A stretch of 59,715 nt of DNA from Francisella orientalis FNO12 (GCF_001042525.2 NZ_CP011921.2:1802501-1862215), one strand, 5' to 3'. Counted from the first letter of the stretch, positions 1 through 11,771 are shown. Numbers and translations: made by a program. The notes: generated from the sequence alone by a model not told the origin.

Positions 1-189
1 ATGTTTCAGTTCCCCTCGTTCGCTCTACACTCCATATCGAGTGAGTACCCAGCTTATGCCAGGTGGGTTCCCCCATTCGGAAATCTCCGGATCAAAGCTT
101 ATTTACCAGCTCCCCGAAGCTTATCGCAGATTAACACGTCCTTCATCGCCTCTGAATGCCAAGGCATCCACCGCTTGCACTTATTTTCT
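1..189 (-). rRNA. 23S ribosomal RNA, 5' end (partial)
   Basis: The reverse complement reads as the conserved start of bacterial 23S rRNA: the segment with GGTGGATGCCTTGG, then GAGGCGATGAAGGACGTG, then the CTGCGATAAGC segment. Only the first ~190 bases are inside the window; the gene runs off the left edge. It follows 16S, tRNA-Ile and tRNA-Ala in the usual order on the minus strand. The exact mature 5' end (about 187-190) is estimated. The open reading frame that crosses it is an artefact of rRNA sequence. Confidence 0.95.
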
Positions 190-244
190 TAAGTCTATTT
201 CTATACTAAATTGTTAAATATCTCTATCTTCGCGTAAATAAGTA

Positions 245-320
245 TGGTGGAGCCAAGCGGGATCGAACCGCTGACCCCCTGCGTGCAAAGCAGGTGCTCT
301 CCCAGCTGAGCTATGGCCCC
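245..320 (-). tRNA. tRNA-Ala (anticodon TGC)
   Basis: The reverse complement gives a complete 76-base cloverleaf that starts GGGGCCATAGCTC and ends in an encoded CCA. The anticodon arm has TGC between CTGCT and GCAG arms, and the GGTTCGATCC T-loop is present. It lies in the 16S-23S spacer 8 bases after tRNA-Ile, the standard Ile-Ala spacer pair. Confidence 0.98.
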
Positions 321-328
321 AAAATTAC

Positions 329-405
<77 letters not shown>

Positions 406-501
406 ATATTCTATTTACACTAAAATATATTACCTACAAACACTATGCTAAATCACTTGAATATGTAATTAGAGCTTATTTCTATTTTTTCGTATTTTCG
501 T

Positions 502-2029
<1,528 letters not shown>

Positions 2030-2162
2030 AATTCTCAAATTCTGACTCTAACTACTGATACTCAAATTCTTTAACAAAGTGTTTGTATATAATATATCTC
2101 TTAAATATCTTAGAAGCCTTAGCTTCCTACCGTTGACATCACCCGTCAGCCGGTGAAGACAT

Positions 2163-2191
2163 ATAATACGCATCACTCATCCAAAATGCAA
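2163..2191 (-). promoter_or_regulatory. rRNA operon promoter with UP-like element
   Basis: On the minus strand TTGCAT (2191-2186) and TATTAT (2168-2163) are separated by exactly 17 bases, about 135 bases before the 16S 5' end. Immediately upstream (2192-2235) is a strongly A/T tract of A- and T-runs that resembles an rrn UP element. The 2030-2160 leader has no coding content. A transcription start near 2155 is inferred. Confidence 0.75.
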
Positions 2192-2358
2192 CTACTTTTT
2201 TCAAAAAAATTAAACTTTTTACAACTTTTTTTATCTAAATATAAAATCATCTATAAAAACCAACGCCTATATACCATTTTTATACACTCTATATCACGTT
2301 TTAACGCTTTTGGGACAAATATACAAATATCTAACTTTTCTAAAAAAAATAATACTTT

Positions 2359-3550
2359 TTATCTATTTATTGCACTTTCAATAAATGTGCTGAATCTGGT
2401 CATAGCTTCTGCCAAAATATTTAAATCATCAGCACAGCTGATTCTTATATAGCTTTCCAAGCCAAAGTAACTTCCAGGTGTTTTAGCTAAAGCTTGTTCT
2501 TTTAATAAAGCTAAGCAAAATTCTATATCGTTTTTGAATTTAGTTTTTTGTAACAACTTCTCTAGTTTTGGAAAAAAATAGAAAGTCCCCGATGGTCTTA
2601 CCACCTCAACTCCTTCCATATTATCTAAATACTCATAAACATACATTACTCTTTCTTTATAAACAGATGTATATCTCTCTAAATACTTATCATCTAAAGC
2701 TAAAGCTTCTATAGATGCCATCTGAGATATTGAACAAGCTACACCAGTAGTCTGAGATTGTAGTTTTGCTATAGCATTTTTTAAGATTTCTGGAGCTATA
2801 ACATAACCAACTCTCCAACCAGCCATAGCATAACCCTTGGACATTCCACTTGCTATGATAAATCTACTAGATAAATAGGGAGCAATCTGTAATAAAGAAA
2901 TAGCTACATCATCAAATAAAGTTTGATCATATATTTCATCTGAAATAATCCATATATCTGGATACTTTCTAATCAACCCTGCAAAAGAAGCTAATGTTTG
3001 CTTTGTATATAAAGCACCTGTAGGGTTGTTAGGGGAGTTTAGAATAATAGCTTTTGTTTTAGATGTTACAGATTTTTCAATTTCTTTAATATCTAATTGG
3101 AAATTATTTTCAGCATGAGTTTTTAACTATAACTGATTTTGCTCCAGCTAATTTTAATTGTTCTGGATAGCACACCCAATACGGTGCGAAATATATAGCT
3201 TCATCTCCATCATCAAAAATACATGTAAAAATATTATGTATACTTTGCTTAGTGCTACTTGTTACACAAATCTGATTTTTATTAAAACTTAAACCATAAT
3301 CTCTTTTATATCTTTTAACTATGGCTTCTTTTAATTCAGAAATTCCATCTATTGGAGGATACTTAGTAATATTATTATCTATAGCTCTTTTAGCAGCCTC
3401 TTTGACACAATCCGATGAGAAAAACCCTGGCTCTCCTGTAGAAAGAGATATCACATCTCTTCCCTGCTGCTTTAACTCCTCTGCTAATTGAGACATTACA
3501 ACTGTAGCTGATACCTCAATACTGTTTACTTTTTTACTAATTTTTAGCAT
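2359..3550 (-). pseudogene. PLP-dependent aminotransferase (class I/II), frameshifted
   Basis: Two consecutive minus-strand reading frames (3550-3110 and ~3125-2359) together make one ~397-residue fold-type I aminotransferase. The joined product shows the NSPNNPTG motif, the DEIYD segment and the PLP-lysine segment SKGYAMAGWRVGY. The break is a single extra A in an A5 run near 3122, after which VKTHAENNF continues in the other frame. It is the last gene of the lys/dap operon, 20 bases after lysA, so it may have supplied the aspartate-family or N-succinyl-DAP transamination; the exact substrate cannot be read from sequence. Confidence 0.88.
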
Positions 3551-3570
3551 TATTTGACCTTATATTTTTT

Positions 3571-4776
3571 TTATACTAACCAGCTAGATGCCTTTTTACT
3601 CTGCCTAATAGTTTGGAGATGTCCTTTATAAAAAATTATCTCCACTGGTAAATTATGGCATAAGAAGAATGGCATACTCTCAGTGAAACCATATGCTCTG
3701 GTTTGTTTAAATATTAAATAGTCCTTTAACTCTATATCTTTTGGTAAATTTACAGTGTCCGCCTTATCTAAGCTTGTACATAGAGGCCCATGAACCTGGA
3801 AGTCATTTCTCTCACTGCAAGATTTTTCTCTAAGCAATTCTATTGGGAAACTTTCTCCAGTTAATGCAGGCCTAACTAAGTGTTGAGCACCTCCATCAGC
3901 CACAAGCAAATCAACACCATTTACTGATTTCCTATCTACAATTTTAGTTAAATAAACGCCACTTTCTGCAACAGCATATCTACCTAGTTCTAGCCAATAT
4001 TCTATTTCTGGAAATTTTTCTTTAAGATCTTTAAAGCAAGATATTAAATCATTTATTGATACTGTTTTTTGACTGGTATTGTAAGGAACACCTATTCCAC
4101 CGCCCAAATCTATAACCTTTAAAGAAATACCAATAGCCTCACTTAAATCTAGCAAAGCTTTAGTTATTGTATTCCATATCTGAGATAGCTTATCTAAGCA
4201 AAGAATATTTTCCCACTGAAAACAATGCATTCCAATTATTGACATATTATTAGAAATATCCGGGGCACTATCAAAAAAGTCTTTCCAATCATTTATAGAT
4301 AATCCAAAAGGAGTTACACACCTACCCCCTCCAAGTACATTACTTTCTTGATCATCCCACACAAGTTGTACTCTTAAAAGAACGGTAACATTTATATTAT
4401 TTTTTCTACAAGGTCTAATAAATCTTTAAATTGATTTGTGCTCTCGATTACTAAAATTCTAACGCCTTGAGCTAGAAAATACTCTAGTTGAGAGTATGAC
4501 TTAGCTGGCCCAGTATGTAAAATATTTTCAGGATTCACTCCTTGAGCTAAAACCTGATCCAATTCTCTAATACTAGCAACATCAAAACTTATTTTTTGCT
4601 CATCGAAAATCTTAATTCTAGATAATGGATTTGCTTTTAGTGCATACCATAATTTTACTGGTAGTTTTTTCAGTTCTTTAACATGTGTTTCCAACATATC
4701 CAGATCATAATAAAAAAGAAGCATCACATTCTTTAAAGATAATCTCCAAATTATTTCTATGAGTCTCTATATTCAT
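3571..4776 (-). pseudogene. lysA: diaminopimelate decarboxylase, two frameshifts
   Basis: The gene would convert meso-diaminopimelate to lysine. The start overlaps the dapD stop (TAATG at 4778-4774). Translation begins MNIETHRNNLEI and is broken in a T6 run near 4697, continues in another frame through the PLP-lysine motif WYALKANP, and breaks again in an A-run near 4400. The third segment holds LGGGIGVPY (PLP phosphate) and GPLCTSLD (active-site Cys region). The joined length of ~400 residues fits fold-type III decarboxylases. Specificity for DAP is inferred from the operon. Confidence 0.88.
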
Positions 4777-5473
4777 TAAACTACCTCAATATCTCTTCTA
4801 GTTGTTAATGACGCATCACTCTTCTCATCCCTATATTTAATAATAATTGGACAATAAGATTGAAGACCATTTTCTTGAGCCCAACTAGTATTAATTGGTC
4901 TACTACCTGGAACGATCACTGCATTTTCAGGAATTTTTGAGCCTTTAGGTAAAACCTTATCATTCACAGCATAATAGACAGCTACGCCTTTTGATAAAAC
5001 AACAGATGGCGCTATAACAGCGCCTGCCCCAACGAACACATCATCCTCAATGACTACTGGATTCATACCCATTGGTTCTAAAACACCACCAATCTGAACT
5101 GCTGCTGATAAGTGTACATTCTTACCAATCGGGCACATGATCCAACTAAAGCATGACTATCAACCATAGTTCCAGAGTCAACATATGCTCCTATATTAAT
5201 ATAAGATGGCGCTACATAAGCCCCTGCTCTAACAGATGAACCACCTGGCACTAATCTAACACCATCATCTACACTAAAATTTCTAACTGGTAAATTATCT
5301 TTATCAACAAATCCAGAATAGGATCCAGAAAGTTCAATATTATGGCCAGCCTTAAAAGCAGCTAATATCTCCTTTTTAACATCTTGATTTGCAATCCACT
5401 CACCGTTTTCTAATTGAATTGCTGCTCTTAATCTTCCTGCTTCTAACTCTTCGATAACATTTTTCCAATTCAT
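4776..5473 (-). pseudogene. dapD: tetrahydrodipicolinate N-succinyltransferase, frameshifted
   Basis: DapD is the succinylase-branch enzyme of DAP synthesis. The N-terminal frame (from 5473, preceded by a GGAGAG ribosome site) reads through the hexapeptide-repeat region to VGSCAR near 5130. The rest (IGKNVHLSAAVQIGGVLEP and on to the C terminus) is one base out of frame, so one base was lost near 5128. Both halves together are ~235 residues, a little shorter than the usual ~270. It sits between dapA (22 bases upstream) and lysA (overlap of one base). Confidence 0.9.
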
Positions 5474-5497
5474 TATAAATTTCTCTCCGCTTTTTAT

Positions 5498-6385
5498 TTA
5501 TATATGGCTGAACCAATCTTTAACCAAACTATCAGCTCCTATCAATAAACTTAAATCCTGAAGTTCATCTGCTAATAGAGGTGCTCTTAAAGTATTTGTC
5601 GTTATTACACTATTATGTGCTAGCCACACTTTAACAGGTATTGGGTTTGCAACACTAAAGCATGATCTAGTTGCTGCTTGCCATACAGCTTTATCTTCAA
5701 GTGTTATTTCATAAGCTAGAGGCTGTCTAACACGCTCTTTTGTTTATTCTGACCAAACATTAGATATAACCGAAACAAGCCCTTTAACACCAACATCCGC
5801 TAGCTCTGGCAATAGACCTTCTTCTCCGCTATATATTACTAAATTTGGTGCTAATTCATGATAACGAGCACATCTCTGTATATCTCCTGAAGCCTCTTTT
5901 AATGCACAAAGATTTGGATGATTTCGTAAATTTATTAAAACTTCTTCTGCTAGATTGACCCCAGTTCTTGAAGGAACATTGTAAAGCATACAAGGTCTTT
6001 CTGCTTTATCTAGAACTGCCTTAAACCAACTAGTTTGACTAGCCGATCCAGGCTTTGTATAAAGTAGAGTAACAACCAAGAAGCAATCAACTCTTTGTGT
6101 CTGACAAAACTCTATCCATTGAAGTTGTTTAGCTAACTGAAAACCACCGACTCCGACCATTATTGGAACATTAAGATTTAAATTAGTTACAAATCTTACA
6201 ACTTCACACTGCTCATCAAAATCTAAATCTAAAGCTTCACCTGTGCTACCAAGTATTAAAATACCACACCCTTGATGTTCTTGAATTCTTAATAAACTCT
6301 CAAAACTAACCCGGTCAATAGAGCCGTCTTCAAACATTGGGGTAACTAATGCAGTATATAATCTATTATTAATATCTATAGACAT
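5498..6385 (-). pseudogene. dapA: 4-hydroxy-tetrahydrodipicolinate synthase, in-frame stop
   Basis: DapA condenses pyruvate and aspartate semialdehyde, the committed step to DAP and lysine. The reading frame is the right length (295 codons). It shows TALVTPM at the N terminus, GSTGEA, YNVPSRTG and the Schiff-base lysine in ALKEASG. A TAA codon at 5746-5744, after VISNVWSE, interrupts it. The frame continues cleanly through NPIPVKVWL to a natural stop at 5498, so this is a nonsense substitution rather than an indel. The start overlaps the end of dapB by about 10 bases. Confidence 0.93.
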
Positions 6386-7047
6386 AATCTCTCTCCTACC
6401 AACTCATCAAAATAAACAAATCCGGTAATACCTCTTTGAAATACTTCTCTTGCTGTCCATATAGCTCCTTCAGCAAACAAACTTCTGTCGTGGGCTGTAT
6501 GTTTAAACTCCATTGTTTCATGCTGTGTATTTACCTTAACTTGATGCTGTCCTTCTATATCTCCCTCTCTAATAGACTCTATAGATACATCTCCTATATT
6601 TAACCAATTTCTCCAAGATACCGCCGTACCACTAGGAGTATCAACTTTTTGTACATGATGCTTTTCTGTAATTGAATAATCAGTATTTTCATGTAATTGA
6701 TTTAACTGACCTAATGGCGCCAAAATATTTCTCACCACCCCATAGACAAACTAAAATTATTAGCAACAACCCAAGTTTTCTGATTTTGATTTATATAAAT
6801 TAATAAAATCCTGATCCCAGTTATAACCTGTTATACCACAAATCACTAGAGTATTTGCCTCTAATAATATAGGCAAAAGCTCTTGTAATATTTTTGCATT
6901 AACAAAAACTATTGCTACATCCGCATTTTGTAGTGCCTGTACTGTTAATATATTTTTTGAGTCATATATTCCTGATATTTTATCTTGTGGTAAAAGACCT
7001 GCTACTGCGGACCCTGTTTTACCATTACCAACTATAGCTAATCTCAT
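6376..7047 (-). pseudogene. dapB: 4-hydroxy-tetrahydrodipicolinate reductase, two frameshifts
   Basis: The N-terminal frame starts MRLAIVGNGKTGSAV (Rossmann NAD(P)H site) at 7047 and leaves frame near 6769. A second indel, loss of a G in the ATGGGGTGG segment near 6740, restores a third frame. That frame carries the substrate and catalytic segment ITEKHHVQKVDTPSGTA, the family's hallmark HHxxKxDxPSGTA. The total is ~222 residues, slightly short for DapB (~240-270). ATGA overlap with the lysC stop upstream and overlap with dapA downstream show tight translational coupling of the original operon. Confidence 0.9.
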
Positions 7048-8413
7048 CTCTCTCCTCTAGCTGAAAAAACTACTGTAAACATTATTAATAACTTTTGCGC
7101 ATCTTTACTAGCTACAAGCATACATATACTATCTTCACTAGCTCCATGAGTAAAAAGCCTAATATTGTAGTCTTTAAGGCTACTAAAAAGCTCTCCACTA
7201 ACACCATTTATTTGGTATAAATTACTACCGACAACACTAACTAAAGATAAATCATTTTCAACTTTAATACTCACATTATCTATAGACTCTAAATCTTTTA
7301 AAAGCTCTGGTGTTACTAAATCATCACCCATCGAGTGACTTCCAAGTTTATCTAAAGTGATTGCAACACTTACCTCACTAGTGGAAACCAAATCAACCGC
7401 GATATTATGGTTAGCCAAAATACTGAAAACCTTTACTAAAAAACCTTGGGAACCAAACATATTAAAGCTTTTTATAGTTAGCAAAGTTTGATCTTTTCTT
7501 TCAGCTACAGCTATGATGTTTCTATTAGAATCCGCTTTTTGTGTGATTAAAGTACCACCAAGTTTTGGTTGAAAAGTTGAACCAATGTAAACATCAAAAT
7601 TACTAGTCATTGCTGGCCAAAATGTTTTAGGATGAACAACCTTAGCTCCAAAAGTAGCTAATTCTGCCGCCTCGATAAATCCTAAAGTACCTAAAGAGCT
7701 AGCACTAGGAACAACTCTTGGATCAGCCTGATAAATACCTGTTACATCCGTATAAATTTTTAGTTGAGCCGCTTTTATAGCTTGTGTGTATAAAGCTGCA
7801 GAATAATCACTACACCCTCTACCTAAAGTTGTAGTGTTCTCATGAGCATCTGAACCAATAAACCCTCCCAGAACACAAACATAACCCTCCCTTATTTTAG
7901 GTATAACATGCTCCATAGTATTAGTTTCTAAAGCCGATAAATCTGGGCTAGCACAACCAAAATTACTACTCGTTTTAAGGGTTTTTCTTGAATCTAAATG
8001 ATAAGTATTTATACCGTTTTGATTAAAAATATTAGCAACCAGAACAGAAGAAATAATCTCTCCAAAAGCTAAGATAGAATCTGATAGTTGCTTACCACTA
8101 AAAATAAGTGGCCATATTTGCAAACATTTTAAGCTCAGCAATCATATTACTTACAGTAGTAGTTACATCTTCTGAATCAATAGACTCCAATATTGGATTA
8201 ACTATAGATTTTACCTGTTCTATAATTTCTTCTATTTTTGAATTATCTTTATTATTTGCTAATTCAATTAATAGATTTGTGATACCTGACTGAGCACTTA
8301 CAACGACCAGTTTTATTCTATTATCTGAATTAACTATATTAGCGCATTGTCTTAATAGTTTCTTAATTTACTACACTTGTGCCACCAAATTTGGCAACGA
8401 TTGTTTCTGACAT
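7044..8413 (-). pseudogene. lysC: aspartate kinase, nonsense plus frameshifts
   Basis: The first enzyme of the aspartate pathway. The start at 8413 reads MSETIVAKFGGTSV, the aspartokinase N-terminal signature, but a TAA follows within a few codons. A frameshift near 8345 and another near 8115 separate the N-terminal lobe from the long intact C-terminal frame (8141-7044). The latter holds LGRGCSDYSA, TDVTGIYQADPR and the two ACT-type regulatory segments at its end. It is the first gene behind the lysine riboswitch. Confidence 0.92.
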
Positions 8414-8420
8414 ATTAGCT

Positions 8421-8452
8421 CTCTCATCTAACAGCTATATATCAGACGAGAG
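8421..8452 (-). promoter_or_regulatory. ribosome-site sequestering hairpin of the lysC leader
   Basis: On the minus strand CTCTCGTCTGA (8452-8442) can pair over 11 bases, with two G-U pairs, with TTAGATGAGAG (8431-8421), leaving a 10-base loop. The 3' arm contains the only purine-rich ribosome site (GATGAGAGAG) just before the lysC ATG at 8413. It has no T-run after it. I infer a translational-control expression platform of the upstream lysine aptamer. Confidence 0.6.
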
Positions 8453-8480
8453 AACATAAAATTTGAGAAATAAATACACA

Positions 8481-8666
8481 AACTAAAGCACCTCACGTCG
8501 ATACATTTTTTTAAACGACATGACAGTTCTACTACCTTTCAATATCAAAACCAAGACTACCAATCATAAACTTGGATAATCTTTCGGCGTTAGTTCTATC
8601 CTTTCTAGTGATCATAGGGGTTTATGCGCCTAACACCAGAGCTATGACAAATGCACCTCTTTAATT
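8481..8666 (-). promoter_or_regulatory. lysine riboswitch (L-box) aptamer upstream of lysC
   Basis: A minus-strand leader of ~186 bases ends 67 bases before the lysC start. It has the L-box hallmarks AGAGGTGC near its 5' end, GCCGAAAG in the middle and ACTGTCA near the 3' end, plus a hairpin with ATGTCG/CGACGT arms. The closing P1 stem is AATTAAAG (8666-8659) with CTTTAGTT (8488-8481), eight pairs with one G-U. Lysine riboswitches upstream of lysC are well established in Gammaproteobacteria. The loop-by-loop fold was done by eye. Confidence 0.8.
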
Positions 8667-8726
8667 ACACTTTTGATTAAGTGTTAGAATCGAGTCTAAC
8701 ATCGCACTGATCTTAGATAAAAGTTT

Positions 8727-8735
8727 TTTATAGCA
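8727..8735 (-). promoter_or_regulatory. possible extended -10 promoter for the lys leader
   Basis: The minus strand reads TGCTATAAA, a TGnTATAAT-like extended -10, about 60 bases before the riboswitch aptamer. No good -35 is visible. Between it and the aptamer are two small hairpins (GTTAGA/TCTAAC and ACACTT/AAGTGT arms). Confidence 0.35.
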
Positions 8736-8805
8736 AAAAAGCTGATTTTATAACTACTAATTTGTACTTAATGCTGCAACGCAGAGTCGATGTTTTTTTA
8801 TGAAG

Positions 8806-8829
8806 TTCTAACTTACAGGTAAGTTAGAA
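8806..8829. repeat. 11-bp inverted repeat between lys leader and pip
   Basis: TTCTAACTTAC (8806-8816) and GTAAGTTAGAA (8819-8829) are perfect inverted arms around a 2-base centre. It lies 28 bases after the pip stop on the minus strand. A transcript end for pip is possible, but there is no T-run on that strand (an A-run follows instead), so it may also be a repeat or a protein-binding palindrome. Confidence 0.5.
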
Positions 8830-8856
8830 ACAAAGAGATGCTATTATTTTAATAAT

Positions 8857-9795
8857 TTAATCTGTAAATTTATCTGTTGCTCTGACTAAAGCCTCTAGAA
8901 TTCCCGGTTCTCTGATAGAGTGGCCAGCATCTGCGATAATATCTAGCTCTGCCTTTGGCCAAACTTTATGCAAATCCCAAGCACTTACTGCTGGGCAAAC
9001 CATATCATAACGACCCTGCACTATCACACCTGGAATATCTTTAATTTTATAAGCTTCTTCCAATAATTGGGCTTCTTGTATAAATAATTTGTTTTTAAAA
9101 TAATGACATTCGATCCTTGCAAAGGCTAAACTAAACTTATCCTCTGCATACCTATCCATAGATTTCTTATCTATGAATAATTTACTTGTTGATGCCTCCC
9201 AAACACTCCAAGCTATAGCAGCTTGTTGTTTAAGCTTTTCATCATCACCTGTAAGTATTGAATGATATGCTGATATAAAATCTTTTCTCTGCTCTACTGG
9301 AATAGGTTCTATATATTTCTCCCACATATCAGGAAATACCATACTAGCACCATGCTGGTACAACCAAGACAACTCCTTTTCTCGCCCAAGAAATATGCCT
9401 CTTAGAACAAGCTCTGTTACAACCTCTGGATAAGCCTGAGCATATGCTAACCCTAGAGTACTACCCCAAGATCCTCCAAAAAGCATCCACTTATCAATAT
9501 TCAATTTTTTACGAATTTTTTCAAAATCCCTAATTAAATCTTGAGTTGTATTTTCTTTAAGCTCTGCAAAAGGCGTACTTTTACCACAGCCTCGCTGATC
9601 TACTAATATTAAACGATATTTATCTGGGTTGAAGTACTGCCTATAACTTGGTTGAATACCGCCTCCTGGACCACCGTGAATAAATACAGCAGGCTTTCCA
9701 TTAGGGTTTCCGCACTCTTCAAAATATATTGTATGAATATCTGAAACTTTTAAAAACTCTTGATTAAATGGTTCTATTTCTGGATACAATGGCAT
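8857..9795 (-). CDS. pip: proline iminopeptidase (prolyl aminopeptidase)
   Basis: A cytosolic alpha/beta-hydrolase that removes N-terminal proline from peptides. The 312-residue product is full length and intact. HGGPGGG (residues 40-46) forms the oxyanion region. The nucleophile is Ser109 in GGSWGS, and Asp264 (GRYDMVCP) and His292 (ADAGHS) complete the triad; DQRGCGKS matches the S33 peptidase family. It is transcribed alone on the minus strand, divergent from nothing and downstream of the TatD/PnuC pair. Peptide salvage may matter more here because amino-acid pathways are broken. Confidence 0.95.
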   Translation of the reverse strand: MPLYPEIEPFNQEFLKVSDIHTIYFEECGNPNGKPAVFIHGGPGGGIQPSYRQYFNPDKYRLILVDQRGCGKSTPFAELKENTTQDLIRDFEKIRKKLNIDKWMLFGGSWGSTLGLAYAQAYPEVVTELVLRGIFLGREKELSWLYQHGASMVFPDMWEKYIEPIPVEQRKDFISAYHSILTGDDEKLKQQAAIAWSVWEASTSKLFIDKKSMDRYAEDKFSLAFARIECHYFKNKLFIQEAQLLEEAYKIKDIPGVIVQGRYDMVCPAVSAWDLHKVWPKAELDIIADAGHSIREPGILEALVRATDKFTD

Positions 9796-9870
9796 GATAC
9801 GCCTATAAATCTTAAACCTTATTGGCTAAAGTATCTATCAAAAAAAATAACTAAGCAAATCAAGATTTAG

Positions 9871-10614
9871 CTAAAGTAAAATATTTTTTTGATTCTCCTC
9901 TAAGATTTTTAAAAAAATATCTTTAGGAATTTGCTTAACTTCACATATTTTATCAATCACCTTAAATAATAAAGCTGGCATACCATCATTTTGCTCTTTA
10001 CCCAAAAGCCATGAATATGATGAAGGATTATCTGTCTCAGTCAAAATCCTCTCCAAAGGTATACGTCTAGTTATCTCTCTAATATGTTTGCTAAATAGAA
10101 TCTCAACACCAATTGAGAAATGGCTACCTAGCGCTAAATATTTGTCCAATACTTCAAGATCTCCTGCATACCAGTGGACAATACTATGGCGCTTATATCT
10201 TTCTAAAATTTGCAAAACCTCTAGCTCTGCATCACTTGTATGTAAATTTAGTAATTTATTATCTACAGCTCTGTGTGAGACTATATATTCAAATACTTGC
10301 TGCTGATCTCTAAATGAGGCAGCATAATCCAAAAATTTCTTATCTAAACCAATCTCTCCTATATATTTACTCTCAAACAAGTATTTATCTAAAGATATTA
10401 AATCTTGTGCATATATATCTGCCTTCCATGGATGAATGCCAAATGATGGAATAATAAAATCATATTTATCGCTTAGGGCTTTTATCGAAATATATGATGG
10501 AACACACATTGCAACAGATAAGAGCTTTATATCATAGGTTCGACACTCTTTAGCTACCTTGTTTAAATCCTCTGATGAATATTTATCTGTATGGACATGT
10601 GCATCTAATATCAT
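9871..10614 (-). CDS. TatD-family metal-dependent hydrolase
   Basis: A 247-residue TIM-barrel amidohydrolase of the TatD DNase family. Metal ligands are visible: the HxH of DAHVHTD at the N terminus, Glu in IGEIGLD, His in NLHTSDAE, His in IVHWYAG and Asp in TETDNP. The substrate (DNA or other) is not determinable; members act as 3'-5' exonucleases or D-aminoacyl hydrolases. The start ATG at 10614 directly abuts the pnuC stop at 10615, so the two are co-transcribed. Confidence 0.88.
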   Translation of the reverse strand: MILDAHVHTDKYSSEDLNKVAKECRTYDIKLLSVAMCVPSYISIKALSDKYDFIIPSFGIHPWKADIYAQDLISLDKYLFESKYIGEIGLDKKFLDYAASFRDQQQVFEYIVSHRAVDNKLLNLHTSDAELEVLQILERYKRHSIVHWYAGDLEVLDKYLALGSHFSIGVEILFSKHIREITRRIPLERILTETDNPSSYSWLLGKEQNDGMPALLFKVIDKICEVKQIPKDIFLKILEENQKNILL

Positions 10615-11172
10615 TTATATATACATTAATTTTTTCCAATGAATATGGCCGTATATTGCCACAATTAGATATATAAATGTAGTGATAGCTGCAAATGGTA
10701 AATCTTTATACATATATAACAGTACATAAGTGGAATCAACAACCATCCATATCATCCAGTTATCTATTACTTTTCTGCTTGCTAAAAAAACGCAAACAAG
10801 TGATGCCACACTTGTAAAACCATCCATATATGGCGTTGTTGAGTCCGTATAATATATAAGTAGATGAGAAACCACCAAACCAAACACCCCAATACTTACT
10901 AAAACCTTTAACCAGCCAATAATTTTAAGTCTATGAACAACTATCTTTTTATGACTAAAGTTAGGTTGCCAACTATACCAGCCATACCCAAAACTAAATA
11001 AAAGAATTATCTGCAATATGGCGTCAGCATATAAGCCGCTTATAGAAAACAATCCTGCACTCATAATCAAGCCAACTATACCAACAGGCCAACCAATAAT
11101 ATATAGCCCTGCTAATAAAAAAGTACATAAAAGATTAATAACCATAGTACAAAAATCAAGAAGATGAATCAT
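10615..11172 (-). CDS. PnuC-family vitamin/nucleoside transporter
   Basis: A 185-residue integral membrane protein with about seven hydrophobic segments. It has the PnuC hallmarks YGWYSW near residue 63 and a DNWMIWMVVDSTY segment near residue 137, and ends in a short basic tail. PnuC-type carriers take up nicotinamide riboside (PnuC), thiamine (PnuT) or riboflavin (PnuX) by facilitated diffusion. Which one cannot be told by eye. It overlaps no gene and abuts the TatD-like gene. A second, divergent PnuC lies at 16839-17555. Confidence 0.85.
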   Translation of the reverse strand: MIHLLDFCTMVINLLCTFLLAGLYIIGWPVGIVGLIMSAGLFSISGLYADAILQIILLFSFGYGWYSWQPNFSHKKIVVHRLKIIGWLKVLVSIGVFGLVVSHLLIYYTDSTTPYMDGFTSVASLVCVFLASRKVIDNWMIWMVVDSTYVLLYMYKDLPFAAITTFIYLIVAIYGHIHWKKLMYI

Positions 11173-11290
11173 GACTCTATTAAAGATAAATTTTTAAACA
11201 TTATAATAACTTGTACTTTTGAATAAAAAAACTGGTGATCTAAATAATACACATAACTAGTGTTAAGCTATTAGTAAGATAAAGAAATAA

Positions 11291-11319
11291 TTGACTATGT
11301 TTAAAAGCAGATATATTAT
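11291..11319 (+). promoter_or_regulatory. promoter of the lipoprotein cluster
   Basis: TTGACT (11291-11296) and TATTAT (11314-11319) with 17-base spacing, 44 bases before the ATG at 11363. This is a good sigma-70 promoter for three tandem lipoprotein genes. Confidence 0.7.
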
Positions 11320-11362
11320 CACTAATGCTTGTTATAACATATTGATATATAAGGATAAGACT

Positions 11363-11754
11363 ATGAAACTAAAAAAATATTAACAGCTACCTTACTTGCA
11401 ACATCAGCTTTATCACTAAGTAGTTGCTGGTTAGTTGTAGCCGGTGCAGTAGGTGCTGGTACTGTTGCTTATGTTGATGGTAAATACTTAATGAACTTAG
11501 ACGATCGCCTAAAAGATGTTACTAGCGCAACTCTTAAAGCTATTAGTGAAAATGTCAACTTAGTAATTACTAAGAAAAATGTAGCTCCAACTAAAACTGA
11601 TATCAAAGGTAAAACTAAAGTAGGTTCTACTGATTTCTATATTGAAATACGTGAAATTACTAAGAATGCATCAAAAGTAACTATCAAATTTGGTACATTT
11701 GGTGATCAAGCAATGTCAGCAACATTAATGGGACAAATCCAAAAAAATCTATAA
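11363..11754 (+). pseudogene. small lipoprotein, frameshifted in a poly-A run
   Basis: The start ATG at 11363 follows an AAGGATAAG ribosome site. MKLKK is then thrown out of frame by a 7-A run where 8 are needed. With one extra A it reads as a lipoprotein signal (ILTATLLATSALSLSSC lipobox) followed by a ~105-residue mature part that ends VTIKFGTFGDQAMSATL, nearly the same ending as the next gene. It looks like the small Francisella lipoproteins often labelled DUF3568. It could be slippage-controlled or dead. Confidence 0.75.
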
Positions 11755-11771
11755 TTTAAAGGTTAACTAAA

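Noticed and set aside
2153-2452. 99-codon plus-strand ORF over the rRNA promoter
   Set aside because: Lys/Asn/Phe-rich low-complexity translation of an AT-rich promoter region, overlapping the aminotransferase 3' end.
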